From Pseudomonadota bacterium (lineage in GTDB: Bacteria > Pseudomonadota > Gammaproteobacteria > Steroidobacterales > Steroidobacteraceae): 13,342 nt of DNA. Of this stretch, positions 6,218-13,342 are shown piece by piece. A program made the position numbers and the translations under genes. The notes under the pieces are model-generated. The model did not search any database, was not told the origin of the DNA, and saw only the letters and a program-made list of their open reading frames with translations. The stretch spans positions 1-13,342 of the forward strand of contig JAJZFQ010000017.1 in assembly GCA_021805275.1 (NCBI GenBank), written 5' to 3'. How positions within the stretch are numbered: position 1 is the stretch's first letter; every line of letters starts with the position of its first letter.

Positions 6218-9200
6218 GAAACTCCGACCACATACGTGCGACCAAAGGCACTATAACCGTGGCCAACGCCACTTGAGGTTCCGCCTACATTCTGGCCTGG
6301 TGCCCACGGCAGCAACGGATTACCGTTAAGGTACGTGTGGTAAATCGAGTTGCTCAGGTTTCTCCCCTCCCAGTACACCTCAAATCCATGCGCCAAGCGG
6401 TAATGGATGCTCGCGGTGACCCAGTTGAAGGAGTCGGTGATTGCGGGCCAACCGGGCACTTCGGTGCACTGAGAGCAAGCCGACGTGAAGCTAGACTGGT
6501 AATCCCAATTTACGTCCGCATTGATCCGCCCTTTGTCGTAGAAGAATCCAACTGCAAAGGTCTTTGGCGGCGCGGAATTGATCGCACCGATCAATTGCCC
6601 GCTCTGGTCGTAGCTTCGGCTGCGCGTATACGTGAACTGCATATTTGTGCCGAACCCATCTCGCAGGAGCGCCTGCCACTGCACCTGGACTCCAGCATAC
6701 GTGTCCTTATAGCCGTTCGCCGGAACAGTGACGCTCCAGAGGAACGGGGTCCCAGCCACAGTGCCCGGAGTTCCTCCGACGTACTGAGTGGTACCCAAGT
6801 TCACGTTGTTGAGCACGGCATCATAGATGTCGTCTCGAAGCTCCTTATAAAAAACAGCGAGCGTCAAAGCGGAATTTCGTGCGTAGTACCATTCTAGCGA
6901 GAGGTTCGCCTGGTTCGCTCGAATGGGCTTCAGATTCGCCGTCCCGCCATAGAATATCTGCGGCTGACCGTTGATCGCGTTATTGGACGACGTGGGCGCA
7001 AGTTCATTCAGCTGCGGTCGCGCCATTGTCTGCGCCAACGCCAGCCGCGCCTGGAGCTCATTGGACACCACCCAGTACGCCAGATTCAGTGACGGAAGCG
7101 CAATCGTGTAGCCGCCATTCGCACCAAAAGGCTGAGAGGTTGAGTACTGGACATTCCAAGTCTGCACTGTGCTCGCATTGGCCGACGGAGTCCACAGAGA
7201 CACCGGTACCGACGATTCCGAGCTCGCGGTGGTGGTCGTGTGCAACACGTGCACTCCTATGTTCCCAAACCACGCGCGTGAGAATAGATGCCCGGAGAAC
7301 ACGCCCTCCAGGTATCCGGACACTGTTCTTTCGGTAACCCGGTAGCTATTTGCGGGGTTAAGCTGCGGCAAAGTCAGGGCAAAATTAAATGGCGTATACG
7401 GACCAGTGCACGGTGTTGTGGTGCAGTAGAACGGGTTCGGTTTACCATTGAGACTCTGCATAAAGGCCAGAAGCTGCCCGACATTCAGCATCGGCAGGGT
7501 CGTCGGATACGATCCACCCGCGCCTTCCATAAAATTCGGCGGTGTCGTGAACGAAACGACGTTAAAGCCCTGAGATCCGAACGAATACGGGGAACACTGC
7601 ACTGGGCATCCGGCCGTCTGGTATAGCGTACCGTACTGTCCGGAGCCATTTGTCCAGTCGTTGCTGATGTCCATTTGCTCCTTCGTGCGCCACCTTCCGT
7701 TGACGCCAAATTCCAGCTGATCGAACACCCCCATGTTCGCCTGCCACACACCATGCAAGCTGAAACCAGTGATCTTGTCGTGTACCGAGTAGCCGTTTAG
7801 CCCATCGTAATGCGTCGACCAATACTTATTGTTATCGAGGAACCCTGAGTTCATGAGAGTCGTGTATGAGCAGTAACCTGGATTTGTCGAGCTCGCGGAG
7901 CCCGCAGGACAACTGGAGAGACCCAACTGACTGGGCGGAAGAGCGACGTTGATGCTCGGCAAGCTGTTGGGGAGATCGGTGAAATTGAGTATGTCTTCAG
8001 CGACTGGAGAGTTGTTGACCAAACCCGCGGTCACGAACGTGTCCTTCCCTCCCTCCGGCCGGCTCGCCGCAGAACGATACACATTTGTGTTGAGAGTCAA
8101 GGTTTTCGTGGGCTTCCAGCGCACCTTTAACCCATAAAGATACGTGTTGACCTTTCGATTCATCGTATTGTTGACCATCTCGGGCTGAAACTGGTTTACC
8201 GATACCGAGGTGATCACGCCGTTTTGCACTACGGCATTGTTCTGCCATGGAGTGCCGTCTGGGTTAGCCGCGAAGTAGTAGGATTCGTTGTACCCGATCT
8301 GCGGGTCATTTAGATACGTCCAGAGGGCATTGGCCTGCACACGCAGCGTGGAAGTTGGCCGCCACTCGACATTCGTAACTACGCCGTAACGCTTTCGATG
8401 ATCGAATATCGAGCCGAAGGTGATGCAGCATGGAGTCGCCGTGAGCGGTACGGCACCAGGCCCACCGGCGTACGGATATGTGGTCGGACCGTAGATGTTC
8501 TGATTGTAGGCATTCAGGGAGTCGGTGCGTTGGTTCGCATTCGAATAGACCGCTCCAAATACGTAACCTAGCGTGCGCTTTCGATTCGTGTCTGCGACGA
8601 AGAATGAGTACTTCGTTCCCGACAGATGCGACATATCGTTCCAGTCGCCATCCACGTTTACATCGGCATGAAATCCGGTGTAATCAAATGCAGTCGCGGT
8701 CTGCAGGTTCACTGTGCCGCCTATTGCGCCCGCCATCGTCGACGCTTGCGGAGATTGCAGCACTTCTGCGCCGGTAACCATTTCAGCCGGCAGTACGTCG
8801 AATGCGAGTTCTCGGCCGCTGTTATCCGTGGCGAGTTCTTGGCCATCCAAAGTCACCATGTTGTACGCCGGACCTAATCCGTCCACGCTGATATGTTGAC
8901 CGTCTCCGCCTGTCGTGCGGGTGATCGTGATGCCCGGGACATGCGCTAAAGCATTCGCGACGTCCGAGCTTGGAAATCGACCGAGCGTGGTCGATTCGAT
9001 CGCATCCAACATGACTGGCGCATATTTCTTCAGCTGGAGCGCCTTCTCAAGATCCGCCCGGATGCCGGTTACCACGATGGCGTGCAGTTGCGTGGCGGCT
9101 GGCACCGTGGTTGCGGATTTCTGTGCTGGTGCAATCGCTCTGTTTGTGGGTGCCGACGCTGACGTATTGTCCGTTGCGAGCACTGTTGCGGTGCCGGCCA

Positions 9201-9264
9201 TAGACAGAGCTACAGTGATGACGCACGCGCCAATTGCAGTGGACGGATCACGAGACTTTTTCAT
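6205..9264 (-). CDS. TonB-dependent receptor, Xanthomonas/Caulobacter type
   Basis: This 1019-residue outer-membrane transporter has a signal peptide at residues 1-31, a TonB-box-like AIVVTG at 62-67, and a plug domain at about 80-195. The plug has motifs DAIESTTLGRFPSSDVANAL, ISVDGLGPAYN and GAIGGTVNLQTA, the standard pattern of the TonB-Xanth-Caul family. The rest is a 22-strand barrel ending with VVGVSWRY (C-terminal aromatic). No N-terminal STN signalling domain is present. Family members import oligosaccharides; here GalNAc-containing glycans are inferred from the operon. The start ATG 9264 follows AAAGGGGC by about 6 bases and lies 18 bases after agaZ. Ten cysteines occur as five close pairs in predicted extracellular loops. 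One sampled 60-base line is 47% GC, low for the window, partly because barrels are rich in Asn, Thr and Tyr. Confidence 0.92.
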   Translation of the reverse strand: MKKSRDPSTAIGACVITVALSMAGTATVLATDNTSASAPTNRAIAPAQKSATTVPAATQLHAIVVTGIRADLEKALQLKKYAPVMLDAIESTTLGRFPSSDVANALAHVPGITITRTTGGDGQHISVDGLGPAYNMVTLDGQELATDNSGRELAFDVLPAEMVTGAEVLQSPQASTMAGAIGGTVNLQTATAFDYTGFHADVNVDGDWNDMSHLSGTKYSFFVADTNRKRTLGYVFGAVYSNANQRTDSLNAYNQNIYGPTTYPYAGGPGAVPLTATPCCITFGSIFDHRKRYGVVTNVEWRPTSTLRVQANALWTYLNDPQIGYNESYYFAANPDGTPWQNNAVVQNGVITSVSVNQFQPEMVNNTMNRKVNTYLYGLKVRWKPTKTLTLNTNVYRSAASRPEGGKDTFVTAGLVNNSPVAEDILNFTDLPNSLPSINVALPPSQLGLSSCPAGSASSTNPGYCSYTTLMNSGFLDNNKYWSTHYDGLNGYSVHDKITGFSLHGVWQANMGVFDQLEFGVNGRWRTKEQMDISNDWTNGSGQYGTLYQTAGCPVQCSPYSFGSQGFNVVSFTTPPNFMEGAGGSYPTTLPMLNVGQLLAFMQSLNGKPNPFYCTTTPCTGPYTPFNFALTLPQLNPANSYRVTERTVSGYLEGVFSGHLFSRAWFGNIGVHVLHTTTTASSESSVPVSLWTPSANASTVQTWNVQYSTSQPFGANGGYTIALPSLNLAYWVVSNELQARLALAQTMARPQLNELAPTSSNNAINGQPQIFYGGTANLKPIRANQANLSLEWYYARNSALTLAVFYKELRDDIYDAVLNNVNLGTTQYVGGTPGTVAGTPFLWSVTVPANGYKDTYAGVQVQWQALLRDGFGTNMQFTYTRSRSYDQSGQLIGAINSAPPKTFAVGFFYDKGRINADVNWDYQSSFTSACSQCTEVPGWPAITDSFNWVTASIHYRLAHGFEVYWEGRNLSNSIYHTYLNGNPLLPWAPGQNVGGTSSGVGHGYSAFGRTYVVGVSWRY

Positions 9265-9282
9265 GCTGCTGCCCCTTTGAAA

Positions 9283-10563
9283 TTATTTGTGTGAATTGCA
9301 GGCCCGGGCGTACAGGGCCAATGTGTGGCGAATGTGGTGAACGATCATCTCAGGCATGCGCGGCGCGATAGTCCGGGCTCGCACTGCTTCGTACCCCATC
9401 GGCAGGTACTGGGAAATCAATCCGAGCGGCGGACATTGGTCGCGAAATGCCGCGTCGAGTCGCGCCAGCGCCGCGCTGACCTTGGGATCCGACCAGTAGT
9501 ACCTAATGCGATCGCTTAGGCTGTATTGAAGCTGGAGTTCGAGTTCCCGCTCACGTTCGTGGTAGTGGGTGCGCCAGTACCGCGGATCCTCGCGCATCGC
9601 CGCGAGTGCGGTCTCGCGCACGCGGACGGCCTGTGATTCCCCGTGCCATTCCAGATCGATCCGATCAAGCGCCCAGATCGCCTCGCGTAACGCGAAGGTC
9701 ACTGCAGGCCCGACTTTGAGGATCGCGAAATGATCACGCACCAGTGCGGCGAGTGCTGCCTCAGTCTGGTAATCGGTCGAGTGGGCCTCGAACACGAGAT
9801 TTGGGATACGCTCGAGCGCTGCGCTAAGTCGAGACGCCTTATGGGGTTGGTAATGCACGACCCGATCGTGATCGAATTCCACTCCTGGCTGTACGACTAG
9901 CGCGATGACACGCTCCCATGCATCCTGCAGACCGCACTCGAAAAACACATTGCGATGCGCTTCCACAGTCGCCGCGACGGCCTCTGGCGTCGTGACGCTG
10001 AGTTCACCCAATGTTTCGCGCGCCCCACCCGGCACCGGAACCTCGGTGCCGATGACGTACACGGGCGGCTCTCCCCCGGAGTCTCGCCACGCTGCTTCGG
10101 CCTGTGCGCACAGCCGGGCCGCGCGCGCCGCGACGGTTGAGTCGGTGAGCAGCGGCGGATCGTTCGCGCAGGCCATGGAACAATCGAGATGAATCTTGCG
10201 GAACCCGGCGGTCACGTATTCATTCACCATGACACCCGCGCGGGCCAGCGCCTCCTCGCTTGCCATGGACTGCCAGGGATTAGGCCCGAGGTGATCGCCA
10301 CCGAGCAGGACTCGCTCGCGCGCGAGCCCACACGCATCCGCGAGTTGGAGCACCCGTGCGCGAAACTGCGCGGGCCGCAGTCCAGTGTATCCGCCGTCTT
10401 GATTGACTTGGTTGGAGGTCGCTTCGATCAGGGCATAGCCGCCGCTGTCGCGCGCATGTTCAACGGTGGCGCGCAGAACCAAAGGATGCGCCGAGCAGAC
10501 CGAGCATATACCGACGGATGCGCCATGACGGTGGCGCATCGTCAATTCCAGAAGCGCATTCAT
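9283..10563 (-). CDS. agaZ: AgaZ, GatZ/KbaZ-family tagatose-phosphate pathway protein
   Basis: This 426-residue protein has the usual family length and motifs: LIEATSNQVNQDGGYTG (45-61), GGDHLGPNPW (88-97), FRKIHLDCSMACANDP (121-136), YVIGTEVPVPGGA (169-181), FEAHSTDYQ and ILKVGPAVTFALREA. E. coli GatZ/KbaZ is the non-catalytic subunit that stabilises tagatose-1,6-bisphosphate aldolase (GatY/KbaY). The same Pfam family was also labelled tagatose-6-phosphate kinase, and AgaZ was given that role in some comparative studies. No GatY/KbaY partner is visible here, so either the partner is elsewhere or this protein performs another step. It overlaps the upstream transporter gene by four bases (ATGA). 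One sampled line is 77% GC, higher than the receptor gene that follows. Confidence 0.92.
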   Translation of the reverse strand: MNALLELTMRHRHGASVGICSVCSAHPLVLRATVEHARDSGGYALIEATSNQVNQDGGYTGLRPAQFRARVLQLADACGLARERVLLGGDHLGPNPWQSMASEEALARAGVMVNEYVTAGFRKIHLDCSMACANDPPLLTDSTVAARAARLCAQAEAAWRDSGGEPPVYVIGTEVPVPGGARETLGELSVTTPEAVAATVEAHRNVFFECGLQDAWERVIALVVQPGVEFDHDRVVHYQPHKASRLSAALERIPNLVFEAHSTDYQTEAALAALVRDHFAILKVGPAVTFALREAIWALDRIDLEWHGESQAVRVRETALAAMREDPRYWRTHYHERERELELQLQYSLSDRIRYYWSDPKVSAALARLDAAFRDQCPPLGLISQYLPMGYEAVRARTIAPRMPEMIVHHIRHTLALYARACNSHK

Positions 10564-11489
10564 GCGCTTTCTTCCGGTTCAATGGCGAGCAGGGTCGCGG
10601 CGACGAACGCCAGGGCGATGCCGATGATTTTCAGCGTATTGGGAACGACGCCCAGGAGCATCAGAGACAGGACGGCCGTAATGAGTGGCGCCCCTGCATT
10701 GGTGAGCGGTGAGACGACGATTGCCTTGCCATAACGGAAGGCATACACCAGGGTCAGCGCACCGAGCGAATTCAAGATCTGTGTTGCAGCCGCGAGGTAC
10801 GGTCCATTCCAGCCGTAATTGATCGGCTTCGCGAAATCGGTCATCCACAGCGCAACAGGGATAAGCAGCAAACCCATCAGCGCCATGTAGAAGAAAATGC
10901 CCTCGGCGCTCATGCTGCGATTGGCAAGCTTGATGAAGAACGCCTGTACCCCCCAGGCCGCGAGAATCACGATGGAATACAGGAACCACGCCATACCATG
11001 ACCGCCGAGTCCACGGCCCGGCACGTAGTCAAAGAGCGGCAGGGCGAGCACTGCGAGTGCGATGGCGAATACCCCTAACCGCGTGACTCGCTCCTTCAGC
11101 CACAGCAGAGACAAGGCAATGGTGACGACGGGCGAGAGTGCAACGAGCGGAAAGATGAGATATGTCGGTCCGGTGTGCACCGCGTGGAACAGGATCATCT
11201 GCCCACCGGCCCCGGTCAGCCCGATGAGTGCACCGAGGGACACGGACTTAACGTCCGTGGGCAGCCTCCAGCCTCCGCGACCCACCACGTACAGCGCCGG
11301 GGGAACCATCGTGAGGGCCCACACGACATAGATCAGCGTCTCCGGAAAGCCGTGCTGGGATGGAACGCCAGCGAAAGCGCCCCACACTCCCCACAAGACT
11401 GTAGTCACCAGCGCGTATGCCAACCCTGTGTGACGCGTGAGCACGGCCTTCCGGGACCGTGCAAAATCCGACCGGCGCGAGTCGTTCAA
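10560..11489 (-). CDS. DMT-superfamily (EamA) transporter, candidate amino-sugar permease
   Basis: From TTG 11489 this is a 309-residue protein with about ten membrane segments, in two five-helix EamA repeats. Helix 4 has the typical LVALSPVVTIALSLLWLKER end, mirrored by SPLTNAGAPLITAVLSLMLLG in the second repeat. DMT proteins move small metabolites or drugs, including sugars, across the inner membrane. As first gene of the operon and the only inner-membrane transporter present, its likely substrate is GalNAc or a related sugar; this is inference. AAGGGGAGAG lies just before the TTG, and a promoter at 11538-11566 gives a leader of about 40 bases. The ATG at 11582 is upstream of that promoter and in AT-rich, non-coding-looking sequence, so it is rejected. 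The end overlaps agaZ by four bases. Confidence 0.82.
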   Translation of the reverse strand: MNDSRRSDFARSRKAVLTRHTGLAYALVTTVLWGVWGAFAGVPSQHGFPETLIYVVWALTMVPPALYVVGRGGWRLPTDVKSVSLGALIGLTGAGGQMILFHAVHTGPTYLIFPLVALSPVVTIALSLLWLKERVTRLGVFAIALAVLALPLFDYVPGRGLGGHGMAWFLYSIVILAAWGVQAFFIKLANRSMSAEGIFFYMALMGLLLIPVALWMTDFAKPINYGWNGPYLAAATQILNSLGALTLVYAFRYGKAIVVSPLTNAGAPLITAVLSLMLLGVVPNTLKIIGIALAFVAATLLAIEPEESA

Positions 11490-11537
11490 GACTCTCCCCT
11501 TTTTTAAATTTATATCGAAATTTTCGTACTCCGTCGA

Positions 11538-11566
11538 ATAATTACGTTTCCTTTTGTTTTTGTCAA
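11538..11566 (-). promoter_or_regulatory. Sigma70-type promoter of the aga operon
   Basis: On the minus strand TTGACA (11566-11561, perfect -35) is followed after exactly 17 bases by AATTAT (11543-11538), which matches 4 of 6 bases of the -10 consensus. Transcription would start near 11531, about 40 bases before the transporter TTG. The region is AT-rich, unlike its surroundings. Confidence 0.7.
11541..11563 (+). promoter_or_regulatory. Candidate AgaR operator overlapping the promoter spacer
   Basis: Three pyrimidine blocks with a 5-base period occur on the plus strand: TTTC at 11547-11550, TTTT at 11552-11555 and TTTT at 11557-11560. This fits the core of the E. coli AgaR consensus (TTTC-R-TTTY-R-TTTY), with the first R being C here. 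The site fills the spacer between -35 and -10, so binding would block RNA polymerase. An adjacent inverted repeat CGAAA-T-TTTCG at 11516-11526 could be a second half-site. Confidence 0.55.
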
Positions 11567-11846
11567 GAGAGTCGCAAATCAAGATTGCGTCCGAAATATC
11601 TTTTTAAAAAATGAAAGCATATGTTGACTGAGAGCCCCATTTGCGGCGAGCCTCCCCGGCCTGTACCCTTTCGCTCGCTCGTAAACCGAAAGTTCCCGAA
11701 CGGCGGGATCCTTCGAAGTGGTGCCCCCTACCTCGGCACGCAGAGGACGTGGCAGGTTCGGCCCGCAACCGGACATTCTCGCTTCGGCAACTCGAGACAC
11801 CACCGATTCAGCGAGCTCGCTTGCATTTTGGGTTGACGACACGCAG
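11567..11846. other. Divergent control region upstream of agaR
   Basis: No gene is recognised in these 280 bases. It holds an inverted repeat CTTTCG (11668-11673) / CGAAAG (11687-11692) with a 13-base spacer, echoing the CTTTC elements of AgaR sites, which could serve autoregulation. The agaR frame is open back to 11718, but that part shows no conserved protein sequence. No clear plus-strand promoter is seen. Confidence 0.4.
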
Positions 11847-12698
11847 ATGAATCCCACGACGCTTCCTGGCGATACCTTGAGTCGCTCGACCACAGTCGAA
11901 TCTGGTTCAGCCGAGATGGCCATAGAGCCGGGCCTGCTCATGAAAGAGCGGCGACGCCGGATCAGCGATCTGCTGCAAGAACGCGGGCGCGTCACGGTGA
12001 TCTCACTCGCCCAGCGATTCGCCACGTCGGCGGTGACGATCCGCGCGGATCTGTCGGCCCTCGAGCGTGCTGGCGTGCTCATTCGCAGTCATGGCGGAGC
12101 TCTATTGCGTCGCGAGGGTGACGATCAGCCACTCGCGGTCAAGGAGATCCTGCATCACGCGGAAAAGGTTCGCATCGCCCAATGCGCGCTGTCGTTGATC
12201 CAGGACGGAGAAACCGTGATCCTCGATTCGGGCACCACCACCGCAGAAATCGCTAAACAGATCTGCGAGTCCTCACTGCAGTCGGTCAACGTCATCACTA
12301 ATGCGCTCAACGTGGCCATGCTGCTCGCGAATGCGCCAATGGTCCGCTTGATCATGCCCGGCGGGATTCTGCGACGCGAATCCAACTCTCTCTCCGGCCA
12401 CATCGGCGAGGCGGCTCTCGCTGCGCTGCAGGCCGATCGCCTTTTCCTCGGGGCGGACGCCATCGATCCAGCGCTTGGCGTGATGACGCCGCACCTGCCC
12501 GAAGCGCAACTGAACTTGAAAATGATCGAGATTTCCCGCCAAGTCATCGTGGTCGCGGACTCCTCGAAGCTCCTTCGCCGCAACATCTCGCTCATCGCGC
12601 ACGTTGAGCAACTCCACACGCTCATCACCGACTCGGCCGCCCCCGCCGAGGTCGTCGAGGAACTTCGACGCCGTGGCCTGAAAGTTCTCCTAGCGTGA
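11847..12698 (+). CDS. agaR: DeoR-family repressor of GalNAc utilisation (AgaR type)
   Basis: From ATG 11847 this is a 283-residue protein. The N-terminal DeoR winged helix-turn-helix covers ERRRRISDLLQERGRVTVIS and ATSAVTIRADLSALERAGV, ending in RSHGGAL. The DeoR sensor domain follows, with the sugar-phosphate loop VILDSGTTTAEIAKQI and motifs MPGGILRRESNSLSGHIGE, LFLGADAID and IIVVADSSKL-type VVADSSKL. The order and spacing match E. coli AgaR (269 residues). DeoR regulators sense phosphorylated sugars and derepress adjacent operons; here the divergent operon is the obvious target. Start choice is uncertain: 11847, 11916 and 11940 are all possible, none with a strong ribosome binding site; 11916 gives 260 residues, closest to the family. 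An upstream in-frame ATG at 11718 seems too early. Confidence 0.85.
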   Translation: MNPTTLPGDTLSRSTTVESGSAEMAIEPGLLMKERRRRISDLLQERGRVTVISLAQRFATSAVTIRADLSALERAGVLIRSHGGALLRREGDDQPLAVKEILHHAEKVRIAQCALSLIQDGETVILDSGTTTAEIAKQICESSLQSVNVITNALNVAMLLANAPMVRLIMPGGILRRESNSLSGHIGEAALAALQADRLFLGADAIDPALGVMTPHLPEAQLNLKMIEISRQVIVVADSSKLLRRNISLIAHVEQLHTLITDSAAPAEVVEELRRRGLKVLLA

Positions 12699-12728
12699 GC
12701 CGACCGCTCATAGGGCGGGCACTGGCTG

Positions 12729-12866
12729 CTATTGGAGTGTCCTGAAGCGCGGGGGGCCACCCTTCAGCGCGAAGCGCGGCTCCTGCGCCAGCACCGGCGG
12801 GATCTTGCCCAACCGCCGCACGCGGTCGATGTCGCGTCGGTCCCATGGGTCAGGCCCGGTGCTCAT
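12729..12866 (-). CDS. Possible small protein of 45 residues, unknown
   Basis: ATG 12866 is preceded by GGAG with a 6-base spacer (GGAGACCTCGATG), a good ribosome binding site. The product begins MSTGPDPWDRRDIDRVRRLG and ends in PPRFRTLQ; it is basic, hydrophilic and has no signal peptide or membrane segment. It matches nothing I know. It converges with agaR, leaving 30 bases between the stop codons. It may be a real small protein or the start of a truncated gene. Confidence 0.3.
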   Translation of the reverse strand: MSTGPDPWDRRDIDRVRRLGKIPPVLAQEPRFALKGGPPRFRTLQ

Positions 12867-13260
12867 CGAGGTCTCCGCCCGGTGATCGGATCGGTCGGAT
12901 GCAGGCAACCGCCGGACACCTGAGCGCGCCTGCCCCGGCCCAGATCGACGCCATTGAGCGGCACATGCGAGCGCCACGCATGGCGGTGGCGGTCGGCCGG
13001 GGCCAGGAACAGCCGCTTGACGGTGATGCTGCGGCAATGGCGCAGCGACAGGCCGATCCGTTGCGGCCGAAACCACGTGCCCCCTTCACCAGGCCAGGGT
13101 GAGCACCGGGACCGACACGTTGTGCGGCAGCTGCTTCGGCACGTGGGGCCGTCCGCGCTCCCAGGGGTGCCCGCGACTCTTCGGTCGAACGGCTGGGTCC
13201 GGGCGGGCGTCCTGCGGGTCCGCTCGCACTGCGAGGCGCTGCGCGGACCTCAGTCCCGGT

Positions 13261-13312
13261 CACCGTCCGGATGGTGAGCCCCTCCAACCGGGACCGCGCA
13301 ATCCGGACGGTG
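13261..13312. repeat. Perfect 12-bp inverted repeat with 28-base spacer
   Basis: CACCGTCCGGAT (13261-13272) is repeated inverted as ATCCGGACGGTG (13301-13312). The arms match exactly and the match ends on both sides. There is no T-run, so it is not a standard terminator; a regulatory hairpin, protein site or element end are all possible. Confidence 0.6.
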
Positions 13313-13342
13313 TGCACCAATCAGCGCGTGCGCGCCACCTGC

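Larger units (their letters stand above)
12699..13342. other. GC-rich end region without a recognised gene
   Basis: Open frames exist on both strands, but none shows a known domain, and several overlap as expected for GC-rich shadows. Short minus-strand stretches read like protein in different frames, which might reflect a decayed gene. No terminator with a T-run follows agaR; the hairpin CCGC/GCGG near 12709-12723 is weak. See the separate entries for the small ORF and the inverted repeat. Confidence 0.45.

Noticed and set aside
11490..11582. ATG start at 11582 for the transporter
   Set aside because: The extension is AT-rich, charged, and contains the -35 and -10 of the likely operon promoter.
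12850..13320. 156-codon minus-strand frame
   Set aside because: Low-complexity Ala/Arg/Pro composition, no domain, no convincing ribosome binding site; its start lies inside the inverted repeat.
1..13342. CRISPR arrays, tRNA or rRNA genes, intact insertion sequences
   Set aside because: No regularly spaced direct repeats, cloverleaf or rRNA-like sequence was seen; the only IS trace is the IS630 fragment.

Overview
The window looks like chromosomal DNA from a GC-rich proteobacterium, most likely a gammaproteobacterium near the Xanthomonadales. Three things suggest this: GC content near 70% in the flanks, a TonB-dependent receptor of the long Xanthomonas/Caulobacter type, and a LacI-type operator resembling the xyl box of those groups. 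The assignment is an inference from content; no rRNA or other marker gene is present.

Left end (1-2470). The first 262 bases hold the N-terminus of a secreted GH51-type alpha-L-arabinofuranosidase on the minus strand, cut by the window edge. A palindromic LacI-type operator lies just upstream of it. Divergent to it is a lipoprotein-like alpha/beta hydrolase with an intact Ser-Asp-His triad. About 250 bases beyond that are two gene relics read in one frame on the minus strand: a fragment of an IS630-family transposase joined to the C-terminus of an altronate/galactarate dehydratase-type (UxaA/GarD) protein, the latter also interrupted by a stop codon.

Centre (2471-12698). This is a N-acetylgalactosamine (GalNAc) utilisation locus. 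A DeoR-family repressor (AgaR type, plus strand) is divergent from a minus-strand operon: 10-TM DMT/EamA transporter, AgaZ (GatZ/KbaZ family), TonB-dependent receptor, AgaS (galactosamine-6-phosphate deaminase/isomerase) and a BadF-type sugar kinase (AgaK type), followed after a 202-base gap by a secreted GH27 glycosidase. The first five genes overlap or are nearly contiguous. In the repressor-transporter gap there is a strong sigma70-like promoter whose spacer contains a TTTC/TTTT/TTTT repeat resembling the known AgaR operator.

Inferred pathway: GH27 releases terminal alpha-GalNAc (or galactose) outside the inner membrane, the TonB receptor brings glycans through the outer membrane, the DMT transporter takes the amino sugar through the inner membrane, the kinase makes GalNAc-6-P, AgaS converts galactosamine-6-P to tagatose-6-P, and AgaZ acts at the tagatose phosphate/bisphosphate stage. 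No GalNAc-6-P deacetylase (AgaA/NagA) and no catalytic tagatose-bisphosphate aldolase (AgaY/KbaY) is visible, so these must be supplied elsewhere if the pathway is complete.

Right end (12699-13342). This very GC-rich stretch has no gene I recognise. It contains one possible 45-residue ORF with a good ribosome binding site and a perfect 12-bp inverted repeat.
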